Assembly: GCF_905475395.1 (NCBI RefSeq) | Contig: NC_058337.1 | Coordinates: forward strand, 131,399,960 to 131,463,959 | DNA length: 64,000 nucleotides | Source: Chrysoperla carnea | Lineage: Eukaryota; Arthropoda; Insecta; Neuroptera; Chrysopidae | Direction: 5' to 3' | Shown: piece by piece, positions 12,951 to 26,500 of the stretch | Position numbering within the stretch: position 1 is the stretch's first letter | Layout: each line of letters starts with the position of its first letter | Notes under the pieces: generated by a model | Database searches by the model: none | What the model was told of the DNA's origin: nothing | What the model saw: only the letters and a program-made list of their open reading frames with translations | Translations under genes and position numbers: made by a program

Positions 12951-14289
12951 TATTAATCAATCAATTAAGAAGGCAAAAAGACTTCATACACTTTGAGCAA
13001 TCTAATTAGTTTCAAAACAAAAGAAATTGATTTAAATATCCCAACCAGAGAAAGCCAATTCGATAAGGTTTTAGGTTTGCTCCAATTATGTTTAATGGTC
13101 GTATTTTGTGTACAAATTTGATCTATGTAGATGTTGTTTTCACAAAAAAGCTATACTTTTCATGAAAGTCACAATTACACGAAATAAGCACATACAGAAG
13201 GCGACTTATACATTGGACATATTGTACAAATATAGTATATGGATAATAATGAAGTAACTTAACCAGATGTTACCATTACCATTTTACCATCCATTTTATT
13301 TATTCATTCACAACCAAAAACAAAAAAAAAAACAAATTTACGCCACAAGTAGTGAAGTCAGTCCATATTAAAAATAATATACTACACACATTAGCAACAT
13401 ACAGCATACATTCAACATACATCACATCACATACCATAATATTTAAACCAAAAAATATTACCAAACATTACTCAAAAATAAATACTTATTTTTATGTACA
13501 ATATGTGTTAAATTCGTACCACTAAAACATCACGAACATCCACTCTCATCGAGAGAGACTATATATGAGAGCATTGTCTTTATTTTGGGATAACGATACG
13601 CATATATAAATACGAAAATACTGTAAAAGTATTGTTTAATCTAGAATTTATTGGCGTTACAAAACACGTCCAGCTTAAATTTTTCCTTGGGATGAGAATT
13701 CTGATTTGAACGCCAGTCATATCATTAGACTTTTGTCCACTAAGAATAAATCGGTTGGATAAAAGTTTCTAATGATCAATCATGATATGTAGATAACAGA
13801 ACACAAAATTAATTTTTATAAAATATAAGGATTATTATTATTTTAAAAAATAAATTCTTTAAAATTATGTATACGGTCACGTGACAACAAACACCAATCA
13901 GATGTGCTTCGAAGGTACTATGTCACGCCATATGAAAGGCTATGCTTAGAAATACAAAAACATGTAACCTTGCAAATATTTGTAAACTTGCATATACAAA
14001 AAAGATTGTATGTCACGGTTTTATGTCATTGAAGACGCCATGACACTCTACACTGCATTAGAAGTAAATTTGAATTGTTTTTAAAATTATTCTTTATTTT
14101 TAATAATACTTTTTTGGTGTAAATCTGATACTAATGTAGTATAAACTAATTTTTCAAATTTAGGACAAAAGCCTATGGTTAGAATCCTTTCAAAAAACGA
14201 TTAACATTTGTTTCTAAATTCTGAGCATCATTTATGTCAATTAAAAACTTACAGTGCTTAATAAATCGCATACAAGTCATTTATTATAT

Positions 14290-14735
14290 CCTGGAAATAT
14301 GTAGGATATATCAAGTTATACTAAGTTTAGTCCCAAGTTTGTTACGCTTAAAAATATTGATGCTACAAACAAAATTTTTAAATAGGTGTCCATAATATCA
14401 TCTAAAGGGTTCATTTCCGGCTGTCTGTCTGTATGTCTACCCGTCTGTCAACGCAATAACTCAAAAACGAAAGAGATATCAATCTGAAATTTTTATTGTG
14501 TGCTCAGGACGTAAAAAGTGAAGCTAAGTTCGTAAATGAGCAACATAGGTCAATTGAGTCTAGGAACAAAAGTTTAAATGTAAAAAAAGATCCTTATAAC
14601 AAAATAAATAACTTTTGTTTCAAACATTTTTTTCGTATACATCACTGTTTACCCATGAGGGCGCAAATTAGCACAAAACTTTGGTGTTCATTTTATCCAA
14701 AACTATAAAAGGTAGGTAGTTGAAAATTAGCAGAT
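14290..14735 (+). repeat. Dispersed repeat family A, copy 3
   Basis: Carries TTTAGTCCCAAGTTTGTTAC, a GTCTGTCTGTATGTC stretch, GAAAGAGATATCAATCTGAA, GGACGTAAAAAGTGAAG, and ACATCACTGTTTACCCATGA followed by GGGCGC. It ends before the TTGTTTTCACTTG block found in copies 1 and 4. Confidence 0.75.
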
Positions 14736-15139
14736 AGCTTCAAGTAGTGGTCTTATGAAAAATTCCCGAAAAACGGAAAATATTTAAAAAAATACTTTCG
14801 CAATTTTTCGATATAGGCACTTCACTCTAATACTAGATTAAATAACCTTTTCTGGTACATAAGTTACTGACCATTTAAAAAAATGTTTTAGATGGTCAGG
14901 TTTGGTCTATTTAAAAAAACTGTTTTTTTGTTTTAATACCTTCATTTATTAAATTAAAGTACAAGGCTAACCTCAAACCAGAAATGTCTCTTTGTGTTTT
15001 TTAGTATACTTTAGAAAATTGATCATCATTTCACTTACACTTCGTATAACATATGAAAATAGAAAAAACTTTCCTTCAAAATTTTTAATTATTATAAATT
15101 AATGCTGTCCTTTTTTAAAAAAAGCCTTATGTATACTGC

Positions 15140-15483
15140 TTTGTGATTTTTAACCGACTTCAAACAAAAAAGGAGGAGGTTCTCAATTCGGCTGTATTTT
15201 TTTTTTTTTTTAATGTTTGTTACCTCAGAACTTTTGACTGGGTGAACCGATTTTAATGATTGTTTATCTATTTGAAAGCTGGTGCTTCCCGTGTGGTCCC
15301 ATTTCATATTGTTCCAGTTCTGACAACGGCATCAATGCGAAAACCATAAAAGTCTTAAATTTGCATTAAGTATGCACAACAAGAAGACGAATAACTCAAT
15401 ATCAACCAACCGATTTCGATGATTCTTTTTTTAGTGACAAATTAGTTAGTGTACTTCAGATTCACTAAAAATCACAAAATAAA
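15140..15483. repeat. Dispersed insect-type repeat next to the palindrome
   Basis: Starts near AACCGACTTCAAACAAAAAA, a motif also present inside the palindrome arms as GAC/GTCGGTT with TTCAAAAG. It includes GTTACCTCAGAACTTTTGAC and GGTGCTTCCCGTGTGGTCCC. I recall similar blocks as high-copy repeats in insect genomes but cannot name the family. Probably part of the same element as 15484-15797. Confidence 0.55.
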
Positions 15484-15797
15484 AAAAAACTTTTAACAAA
15501 AAGAAAACTGACTTCAAAAGAAAAACTTTTCCAAAACAAATTAAAATGCACTAAAAAGTAAAAAATAACGATAATATAATGTAGTTAAAATTATTGTTAT
15601 TTTTGGAGTCGGTGTCAGCCAAGCTAATGTAGCAAACTGTTCTGTCAGAGTTGTTTCCTTGGCTGACACCGACTCCAAAAATAACAATAATTTTAACTAC
15701 ATTATATTATCGTTATTTTTTACTTTTTAGTGCATTTTAATTTGTTTTGGAAAAGTTTTTCTTTTGAAGTCGGTTTTCTTTTTGTTAAAAGTTTTTT
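15484..15797. repeat. Long near-perfect inverted repeat (foldback element)
   Basis: Two arms of about 140 bases (15484-15623 and 15658-15797) are reverse complements with almost no mismatches, separated by a 34-base loop. The inner ends are TCGGTGTCAGCCAAG and CTTGGCTGACACCGA. Together with the repeat to the left it looks like the end of a foldback-type mobile element. No coding capacity is present. Confidence 0.9.
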
Positions 15798-16559
15798 ATC
15801 AATCTTCAAATCAGAAAAAAATAGATTAAAAATTATTATTTTTATAAAACTGAATGTTTTTAGGTATTTTCGAATGAAGGTTATTTTAAAGTCTGTAATT
15901 TCCTACTATTTTATGTCGGCGTAAATTTCTGCTGTGTTGAGATATTTCAGTCATCAATAAACAACTATAAAATAAGGGAAAATCGATTAATGCCAAACAA
16001 TAACGAAAAAATTTTAAATCGCAAGCACCATTATTGGTTTAGTTACCAAATAAAATGTTCAGATATTAAAAAATAAAATTGATTAATTTGAAATAAAATT
16101 GAATAGGAGTTCTATTATTATTAGTTAGTAAAGTATAGATAGTGTAGAACGTATAACGTAGAACGTATTGGACGTAAGTAAATCAATAAGTAGTAAACAT
16201 AATAATATATTGGAACATGAAATATATATTACATCAGGATCAGACGAGTTACAGTTACACTGCTACAGTATGTAATGTAATCTATTTGAGTGATAAGTAA
16301 CGTTAAGGTAATAAAATAAAAAAATATAATATGGTGTGAATTAACTCAATATACTTCCATATACAAACATTATTATAAAACATTAAAGAAATCTAAATCA
16401 CTTACAAATAGCATATTACGACCCTACACCAGAAAAATCTATTTCCTTGCGCTATAAAGTGTGCCTTATATCACACACGCCAGAGCTTCCAACATTCTGG
16501 TCGTGGATTTTATACTATTTTTCTTTATAGTACAGTTAATAAGGCATAGGGCGTATATG

Positions 16560-16830
16560 TAGTCCAAAATTTATTTGAAGTGCTTATTTTGGCTGAAAAT
16601 TGTCATCTAGTAGGTATTTTAGGGTCGCTGAATACGAATTCGATGTCAGATTACACAGATTCTGTAACGTATTCCGAAAATCGTGCCAAGAATTTCATCT
16701 TTTGGCACAAAAACAGTAAACTAAGTATTTATAGTCCAAATTGTGCTCTAGGGAGTATTTTTGGTCGCTGATTACAAATCCGATGTCAAATTACAAGGAT
16801 TCTGTCACGACACACTCAAAAAGTGTCATT
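16560..16830 (+). repeat. Diverged tandem duplication
   Basis: Two units share TATAGTCCAAA or TAGTCCAAAAT, GGTCGCTGA(A/T)TAC, CGATGTCA(G/A)ATTACA and GATTCTGT(A/C)ACG, about 180 bases apart. Confidence 0.6.
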
Positions 16831-17639
16831 TTTTCCGGGAACTAAAAACTTTTTTCTGAATATAGTCTCCATACTTGAGTTGTTTTATCGAGGCCAACAT
16901 TTAAAAAAAACAAAGTACATTTTTAAGGCGTACAGTTTAATTTAAGTAGTTCGAGCTTTTAATTCCGAACAAGTCGGAAAAAAATACATAAATACGCAAA
17001 AACCAAAACAGTGAAAACGTGACAATGGGGAAAATATACACAGAGTAACCGAAACATCTGGCGTATCAAAGGTAGACCAGTAAGTCGGATTTTTAGAGGT
17101 CGTTAGTTCAATGATCGCTTATAACCACGTCATCTAATCTACAAAGGTTTAGACTTTTGTCTGTATATAGATGTAATAAAAAATTATGTGTGTATGTATG
17201 TAGTCTCTCATTACTTACTAAAAATGACTCCTAACCCAAACCTACTCTACTAATATTAGATATAGGTAGGTAGTATTGGATCATATCATCAGCTATTAAA
17301 TAGGAATAAAATAGTGATATAAAATATTTAGGGGATTGTAAGTGCATTTGTATGTTTTTTTCACTATATTATATACTATTTTGTTTCTATTCCCTTTTTT
17401 AACAACATTTTATCAATCCATCCATGAAATGGTATAAATCAGTTGCAATTGCACTATATATTCTAGGAGCCAATTCACACTTTTTGTAGCCGATGCATGC
17501 CCATAGATGCGTATAGTTTTTTGCATTTTTATATCGTGAATTTAATTTTCGAAGATGTTTGGCTCAAAGCTTCAACCAAAACATTTTTTATAATCAAATA
17601 GAACAATTTGATATTTGGTTTTTAGACTTATTTAGCTCA

Positions 17640-18060
17640 CCGTTTTCGAGGTAATAATAATAATAATAAATTAATAAATAATAGGGGTACCGAAAATGGG
17701 TTCATAACACTTAGACCAAGGAGTCCTCTCTACCTTCCTTGGGAACAATCTATCATCCGAAAACGTCTCGCCTTTGCAGGTGGTATTTTAAGCAGATGAA
17801 GCTTTAAAAATTTGTCGAGGTCAGACGCTACCAGAAGGTCCACAGTTTCTTCGCAGGGATTGTTCTTAGGATTATTAGGTCCAAGGTTGTGAACCCAAAC
17901 ATTCTAGACCTGAATGAAAGTCCAAGTTACATATATGGAGGTCCCATCATCCTCAATAAACGACCCGCAAGTGGGATCATCGCAGATTCCCATGTTATTA
18001 AAGTGGTAGTACAATCGACAGTGTCCATCCTTCTCAACTGGTGGTTTTCGAGTTACAAAC
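17640..18060 (-). mobile_element. 3' end of a non-LTR retrotransposon with ATT-rich tail
   Basis: The minus strand translates as GHCRLYYHFNNMGICDDPTC, matching the polymerase C-terminal Cys/His region (GHCRLNxHL...DDxTC). It is followed by VWVHNLGPNNP, a 3' untranslated part with GGTCTAAGTG and GGTACCCCT, and a (TTA)n tail near 17650. Stop codons interrupt it. It is the same family as the copies at 29615 and 54300. Confidence 0.75.
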
Positions 18061-19336
18061 TGCTTAATGTTGAGAAAAAGTCAATAATGGTCATTTCCAA
18101 AACTAAATAATAAAATCTTTGAACTTGGCAAAATCCTAAAATAATTTTTGAACTCCCCTTAACCTTAAAATCCTGAAAAGCAATTACAAATTATTTCATT
18201 CAAAAGCCTTAATTTTAGTTGTTAAAAAAAACCTTATTTTAATATTATTTTTGTTTTTAAATACATATGTTTAAGGAAATAGAGCCAAGAGCCTTCGAAA
18301 ATTGAATTTAGCACATAAAAAGATATTTAAAACACTTAGATACATACGTACAGTCATGGATATCCATCTACTACGGAATGCGTAGTATGACTCCTAGAGT
18401 AATAATATTTTTGATGATTCCAAATAGAATTAAAGGATTTTGATGTATAATTATTTGTTCTAAAGGGATAACAATTAACTTTAGGCAATTAAAAGGTTTA
18501 CTAGATTAAATATGTTCAATAATATAAGCAATGAATTATTTTTGAATAATATCGCCTTTCCCTATTTTACATTTTTAATGATTTGTGTGATTTTACAGTT
18601 ACCTTATTTTTGGAATTTTATCCGTTTCGTTGCTTAAAAATGGGAGGCAGAAAATTTTGTTGTCTCTATTTTTTGAAAAGTAAGAAAGACACAAAAGAAC
18701 AGAAATCCATTTGATTTGACAATTAGATATGAAAAGTTTTTGAGATACGATCAAAATTCCTTCCAAAGTAATCATCGTATAGGATTTATGACAGTATCAC
18801 AGAAAAAATTCGATCGAACGTCTAAAGAATTCGATTTTTATATTTTTTACAACTATTAGTACTTTATCGAAATATAAAAAAATTATAGAAAAATAAATCA
18901 TGATTTAAAAATATTCCAGAAACAAAAGTATCCCGTCATTTAATGTTATTCCATTTTTTTCTAAAATGGTCATTGTTAACTATAACATACCATGAACTAA
19001 AGAAAAATATTTAAAAAATTGGATAGGACACGATAATAATAGTGCCTGTAATACAATCCTTCAAAAGGACAATAATGTCAAAATGATATTTTCCGAAATA
19101 ACATTCCTTAAACTGTACACACATACATACACACATAATAGACAAAAATAAATAAATACTGTACGAATGAAAACAGTAAAGTGGAATATAAATGGATATA
19201 TAACGAAGAGAAAGTAAACTTTTGGAAAAAGAGGACATGGAAGAGTAAAAAAAACACAAAATAAGCGTTACAATTTACTTCAAGTTCTTATATCTACAGT
19301 AAAAGTTGTTTATAAAGACGTACCGGTCAAAAACTA

Positions 19337-19440
19337 CACGGTAAGGAATGTATAGCGTTTACTACAATGCTGGTATGGTATAGAGACAGATACTGTAGTA
19401 TCTATGTTAGCATAAGTAATGTTACAGTATTGAATTGAAT
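19337..19440 (+). repeat. Dispersed repeat family B, copy 2
   Basis: Matches 6973-7095 over ACACGGTAAG, GCGTTTACTACAATGCTGGT and TATAGAGACAGATA. Confidence 0.7.
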
Positions 19441-19984
19441 AGAGCTATCTACCAGAAGTATTGTGATATTGCCAATCAGTATGGGCCTGACGCCCATACT
19501 GCATTGACTCGTCCGCTATAATGCTAATGATACTATTCCCTCAATGATCAAAGCCATAAAATTTAGAAATTTTGGATTTAAAACTGTCGTGCTAAACCTT
19601 TTTTACATTCTACAAATAATTGTAGCCTACTGGAATAATTCACAATCACGTTTATTTCGAAAAATGGCGATTTAACGATTTTTCTTGTTGCTCAAATTGG
19701 ATCTTGGCACCGTTTCAATAAAAGATGCAAAACTGAAACAAAATTGATTAATGACGCCAGGTTATTTACATATTTTAGGACGAGGAAGACCATTAAGTTA
19801 ATGTCCAACTTGAGTCAAAATTTAAAGCCGACATAAAGCCTACGGAAGTAGTACTCCAGACGGACTTGTGGGCTCAAAGTAGGTTCTATTACCATGTTAA
19901 ATTAAGTCTTAATTTGGACCTTGTAGTGAACGAAATTTTCTTTTTCACACATTTGGGTCCAAAATCGAATTTAAAAGGAAGAGA

Positions 19985-20090
19985 AATTAGATTTATCCTT
20001 CGAGGCAAACTTGAACCAGCAACCTATGTATTAATATTAATTTTAGTCCCTTAAGTCCACCGTTCTACCAACTGGGACTATTGAAAGTTG
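19985..20090 (-). repeat. tRNA-like SINE head, related to 5346-5436
   Basis: On the minus strand CCCAGTTGGTAGAACGG resembles an A-box, GGACTTAAGGGACTAAAATT resembles an anticodon arm, and CTGGTTCAAGTTTGCC resembles a B-box. The ACTTAAG(G/A)...ACTAAAAT core is shared with the copy at 5346. Imperfect stems argue against a functional tRNA. Confidence 0.45.
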
Positions 20091-21639
20091 TTATTTTTAC
20101 TAATTTATTAGCCAACAAGAAAGTCATGGGGATGGAAGCTATATTTATGTAATTGTTGTTATAACTATTAACAATAGTGAATAAACTAATTTTTGATGGT
20201 CCTTTCGATGTCGCCTTGAACGAAATTCCACTCTATCCATGCAGTATAGATGTTTTTATCAGCTACCAACAAACGATACCCAATAACCCCAATGGGAGTA
20301 TTATAAAATATTTCACATCATATCTCTACAACTGACTTGCTATAAAACTATATGGAGTGCCTAATTTTAATATCCTCATCTAAATTTTTCATCAACAAAG
20401 TATACCTATAAATGAATGTCAAAAAAACCTTTGTAACTCCACTTTCGCGTTCATTTTTAACAAAAATTTCTCTATAGGCAGATAGAAACATTATCCTGAA
20501 TAAAATTTGTTACGGAGAAATGAGGCAACAGAGAAATTCCGGTTTTTGTGGATGAAGTGGAATTTTTGATGATAATACATATTTTGGGAAAATTTGTGTA
20601 AATTTTCTTTTAAGTCCCGATTTTATTTAAAAAATAAGTAGGATGTCATCTGGGGCAAGTTTTATGCTCTGAAAGTACCAAAAAAAGGTTTTTTTAAAAC
20701 CACTTTTCGATTTTATTAAGATATCTCTAAAAGTAAAAACATGAAAAAATTGTAAGTGTATTGAATTTTCTGTTTTCTTGACAGTGTAGCTTAGTCAATA
20801 CTTATTCAAATAAATAATCTTTTTCGATATTATATTTCCTCTATCTCTTACCTTGTACGAATATGAGTTGAATTTTTAACGATCCTACTTTAAATTCGAG
20901 ATCTTATTTTCGAGTAAAAATATACTCGGATTATTTTTCCGAAGACGCTTTGTTGAAGAATAACTAAGCTGAATCGATTAAAATCGAACACTCTATACAA
21001 GTACATGTTAGAAGCTCTTATTCATTCTTTTGTGAAATATAATATAAATTTGTTTGTTTGATTTGATTATATTATATTTTTGAAAATAGTTTTATTTTTT
21101 TATTATTATTTGCGTAATATCATATCATGTTATATAAAAATATAGAAATATTTTTAACTGACTTGAAAAATACGAATGTATGTCCAATTCCATTGTATAT
21201 TATAAACCTGGAAGATTCTAAAGGATCGCTTATTAAAATTTGAAAATCTGACACAACGATCATTCTTCTTTAATTTTTAATTGCACATCTGCAATACAGT
21301 AGTTTCCTGATGTCGAATTTGTCATATTACGCATAAAAATGTAAAACTAGACTTGATCCCATGACAAAATTTGAAAGTGAAATTAAAATTGGTTAAAAAA
21401 CGAAGAAGTTATAAGCATTCAAAGATTGTTTCCCATCTCTTTTAGCAAAGCAAAGTTTTATATGTATCTCTATTGTGATATCGGACAATGACGTCACTAA
21501 CTTATACCTCCCTCTTTGTTTAATTAGGAATTTTAAACGTTCATATTTTGCGTTTTTGAAATGATACAAAAAATTTAGCCAAACGCATGCATAAATAAAG
21601 ATTTATTGTATAATTATTTTTAAATTTTAGTACATACAT

Positions 21640-22320
21640 TTTTATACTATGTATATGAGATATACATAGTATATTAAGTTTAGTCCCAAGTTTGTAACAC
21701 TTAAAAATATTGATGCTACGAAAAAAATTTTAGTTTAGGTGTTCACAGAATCACCTAATTAGTCCATTTCCGTATGTCTGTCTGTCGTCTGTCGTCTGTC
21801 CGTCTGTCATCACGATTACTCAAAAACGAAAAGAGATATCAAGCTGAAATTTTTATAGTGTGCTTAAGACGTAAAAAGTGAGGTCGAGTTCGTAAATGAG
21901 CAACATAGGTCAATTGGGTCTTGGGTCCGTAGGTCCCATCTTGTAAACCATTAGAGATGGAACAAATGTTTAAATGTAAAAAATGTTCCTTATAAAAAAA
22001 TAAACAAAATTTGTTTGAAAAATTTTCTTGTAAGCATCACTGTTTACCCACGAGGGCGCTAATTAGGTGAAAATTTTGTAGTATGATATTCATATGAGAA
22101 TATCAGTTATGTGTGTGTGGCTATTTAAGAGTGGAATACTTTATTTATTTACGTGACGTCAAAAAACAAACGATTGCGTCATCAAAACTGTCTATACATG
22201 GTATTTCAACAATTAACTCAGTCAATTGTTTGTTTTCACTTGTTTTTTTTTTAAATCGGTGTTATTTTTTTAATAAAACGAAATTTTATTACATCGAACA
22301 TTTTGAAAATGATTATAGCT
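21640..22320 (+). repeat. Dispersed repeat family A, copy 4 (longest)
   Basis: The most complete copy. It has TTAGTCCCAAGTTTGTAACA, CTGTCTGTCGTCTGTC, AGAGATATCAAGCTGAAATT, GACGTAAAAAGTGAGGTCGA, CATCACTGTTTACCCACGAG, and TCAACAATTAACTCAGTCAA followed by TTGTTTGTTTTCACTTG. No conserved protein is encoded. Boundaries are approximate. Confidence 0.8.
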
Positions 22321-23558
22321 AATTTTAATATTTGTTGTAATTTAATTTTTGGACTATTTTTCGTAATTTTATTAACATTTCTGTTATTATTGAGTTGAAA
22401 AGACACATTTTGTCAATTAGTGTTTTTATACCCAGTGTTTCACAAAAAAAGGTTTATTGTTTATTAAAAAGATTTAAACTTTTGGCTAAAATCATAAAAA
22501 TTATCTTTTTTTTTGAAATGAATAATAATAAAGACTTTTGGATTTCTGACATTTTTTATCAAAAAACGGTGAGGTTTGGTGAAAATTGTCACGAGTAAAA
22601 AAAATACTTAGAATCGTTCAAAATGTAATATAATGGCTTTAAGGAACCGTAAAAAATCAACAATTAAGTGCCTATTTATTTCTAAATAGGCACTATTTGT
22701 ATTTATACAATTTTCATAAAATCAGGGAAAAAACTTCATATCAGGAAATTAGATAAACCAATAAAGTGATAATTAAAGCAACAGCAATATAAATCATGTT
22801 CTCCCAATCGGGGTATTGAGAGTCTCTTTGTAAAGGCATTTTGTAAAGAAAAGAAATTTGACAAATGAATTTATGTTTTTCAATAAGATTAGTTTCCTGT
22901 AACATATTTCCTGTGAGAAGAGATATAAAAAATTTTCCATGGTTACCTTTTAAGATAATGGCAAAATATAAATTTTAACCCCCGGCTAATAAAGGGGGAT
23001 GTTATTAACCGATTTTTGCTTGTTTGATTGAAGGATAGTTTGATTGATAGTGCTCTTAGCTATGTTTCAAGTACGAGTTTAGTGTTCCGTATCCGATAAT
23101 AACTAGAAAAGAGGCGATGTTTTTCTAAGAGATAAACCGATTTTATTGAAACTTAGCTAATAACACTTTCGATCAAATTACCTTTCAAACAAACTCAAAA
23201 ATTTTTATCCTATTTTTATCCACATTCATGAAGCTATAATAAAATTCATCATCAATGTTGAAAATAAGATAAAAATAATTTCAACCCTTTTTGAGATTTA
23301 TCCATAAGAGCTGAAATTTTAACCACATATTCTTTGAGTTAAAGTCATACATCTTTAAAATAAAAAAAATAAAAATTACAAATCGAAAATAAATTATGAA
23401 ACTAAATAATTTTTCAATTTCATTATCCATCATTAATTCTAAAAATTAAATTTTAACTTTGAAATTTTGTATTAAATCCGAGCTTGGAATAGGTCTTTTC
23501 CTAGTCCTTCGAAAAATCCTGGAAAAATTATAATGATTGTTTTTTTTTTTAATTTCAG

Positions 23559-26500
23559 ATACAACTACAGAATCTCCGGCGTCAACGCCGTCGCTGGAAT
23601 CACCGCCATTATCTGTGCGGTTGGAACGGCCCTCACAATATGTGAGAGTAGTTCCACGTGGACAGTCAGTATATTTTGACTGTCCAGCAACACCGGGGCC
23701 GGGTACATCACCGTCCTCGGTGGAATATCAATGGTATTTAAATGATAAGTTAATCACATCAAATACACCCCATTATAAACAATATGGAAATGGTACGCTG
23801 TTTATATCGAAAATAAGTGGTAAAAAAAGTTTTCAAAATTTAACATTTGAAGGTGATTATCGTTGTCATTTTACGAATAATGTGGGCACAGTTATTACAG
23901 AAGCTATTACCTTAAAATTACCAAGTAAGTATTTATTCTTTATGTTTGTTTACTAAATTTTGTATACTTTTGCTTTAGACATAGTGTGCAATTTTTTTAA
24001 ATCAACGAATTTTTTATTTTGTTTATTAGGCAAACTTTCCGAAGAGTTTTAAAATGTATTTCAATTGTTTTCAGTGCTATCTCGATCATTTATCGAACAA
24101 CCCAATAATATGACAGTAGAAGTTGGAGACTATGCAATATTCAATTGTCGTATAACATCTGTTCCAGAAGCAATTATTTCATGGGAACATAACTCCAGAC
24201 CCCTTACCTCAGAACGGTATGTATACTGATTTAATTTTAAATTATGGTACGAGAACTGGCAACGTCTTTGAGAGTTTATTTTATTACGGCAGAATTTCGA
24301 AAATCTCATCCTTGCACTTAAGAATGCGATTGTGTTAACTACGCTATAAGAGTGTTAGTAAAACAACCGAATTCCTATCTGGCAATTTAAAATTACAATC
24401 TTTAAATAACTGAGAGTTGTAACCCCGCCAACTAGCGATAATAATTCGTACTAAAACACCGAATCGTTTTCAGTAGTTTTAATTTAGACTACCAGATGGC
24501 AATGGCAGCTTGTACTTAACATTTTTAAAACCAATAAAAATATTCAAATTAAAATCAGATAAACCCTGCGAACTGGCGATAAAAATTTGTACTAATTAAA
24601 TCAGCTAGTGGAGCCGTTTTCGGTAGTTATAATTTTGACCAACAGATTACTTATCATTTTTCAGTAAAACTATGTCATAATAAAATTACAGCTACACTAA
24701 AATTATTTTAAAACTTTTTTTTTTTAATTATTAGAATAATATCTAAGAACAACGGCAAAACTATCTGGGAATTACAATTTTTTTTTAATGTTTTTAATAT
24801 AATTTTTGCAGCGTTCTTCAGGAATGCGCACTAGTTAACTCATTCCTACCTAATTTCAATAAGAAAAGAAACATCTAGTTGCTAGTTCTTATGCCATTAG
24901 CTGATAATTCTGTAGCATTAGCTGATAATTTCTAATTTTTCTTTTTTAGATTTTCGTCGAAATATTTCCAATTACCTAGTGGATCATTAGTGATCAGTCA
25001 AGTACAAAGAATTGAAGATGAAGGATCATATAGGTAAATTATTTATTTTATAGAATTTCAATAAAAATCGATTACACTTCGATTATTAAATTTACGTTTA
25101 AAATTGTCGTGGCAATAAATTTTCTTTTATACTCATCAAAAGTATTAAAGGAAACACAAAATTTTAACAATATTCAAGCAGCTGTGCCCAAAATCATTGG
25201 ATTTGGAACCTCATTACCTCATTTGAAAACTTGTACTTTATAGTTTTGGAATCTATTGCTTAAAAATGAATCACCCCCTGCTGATTTGAATCGAGGGAGC
25301 AAAGATTGAGAAATGTATGAATAATTTTAGTGTTTCAAAAATTTTCCTTTTATACTTTCGGTGAGTTCATAAATTACATTGAATTGAATTTTGTTTTTGT
25401 TTCAGTTGTACAGCAACAAATCGAATACAAAAGAAATCACGTAAAAGTGTATCAGGATATTTAACAGTAATACCTGTACAAAATAAACCTAAAAAACCTC
25501 ATTTAGTTCCACATAATTTAACAACACATCTGATTGTGAATGTTAGAGAAGATGTTCATTTTTATTGTTTTGCAAATGGTTATCAAAAACCTTTCATTCG
25601 GTGGGAAGTTCCTTTTAATAGTATGTATTCTTCTTATTCACTTTGTTTTGTACGATTATTTTTCATAAACTGTCATAAAATCTATCGATGCAAATGTAAT
25701 TGAAAAATATATTATCGGTCAAGAAAATACACAACTTTGTTTTTTATTGTAGAGACTTGTAATTTGTGAAAATTTATTATTAATTTCAATGAAAATAAAT
25801 GACTACAATAATATTTAATTTCAACTTTTCTTTATTTAGTTTTCCACTAAATTATATATAATATGTGACATATTTGGAAATGGATTCATAATCCGAAACA
25901 TGTCACATAGTATATACTGGGTGTTCCAGACCACCCGTCCAGGCTGATTATTTTTGAAAGTTTCAAAAAAAAAATGAAAACGAAAAAACACGTATCAAAT
26001 ATTTTTTGAAACTCTATCACACCCTACTAAATACACCTCTTACCTTCAACCCCTTGTTAGGGGTAGGGGGTGCAACTTAAAAAAGTCAAATGGAAACCCC
26101 CAATTTTTTTTGCAGATTCAGATTTGAAAAATTTTCGAACAAAATGTTTCTATTTTTTTTTTGACAAATCTGAATCTGCAAAAAAAATTGGGGGTTTCCA
26201 TTTGACTTTTTTAAGTTGCACCCCCTACCCCTAACAAGGGGTTGAAGGTAAGAGGTGTATTTAGTAGGGTGTGATAGAGTTTCAAAAAATATTTGATACG
26301 TGTTTTTTCGTTTTCATTTTTTTTTTGAAACTTTCAAAAATAATCAGCCTGGACGGGTGGTCTGGAACACCCTGTATAATTAAGTAGAAAAACAAATGAG
26401 GCAAAATTGAAATGAAGAATGGAAAGAAAAACTCGAAAAAATCCAGATTTGCATCATTACAAGGTACAACAATTAAAAACTTGATTGAAAACGGTTTTTT

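Larger units (their letters stand above)
1..23558. other. Gene-poor AT-rich region upstream of the receptor
   Basis: No reading frame here looks like a conserved protein exon. The short frames are AT-rich chance frames or fall within repeats. The stretch holds dispersed repeats, tandem duplications, a hAT-like element, non-LTR fragments, SINE-like heads and a long palindrome, listed separately. Part of it may be a long first intron of the receptor gene, whose 5' exons I could not locate. Confidence 0.6.

Noticed and set aside
19985..20090. Possible functional tRNA gene on the minus strand
   Set aside because: Box-like motifs are present but acceptor and anticodon stems do not pair well, and a related degenerate copy exists at 5346, so a SINE head is more likely.
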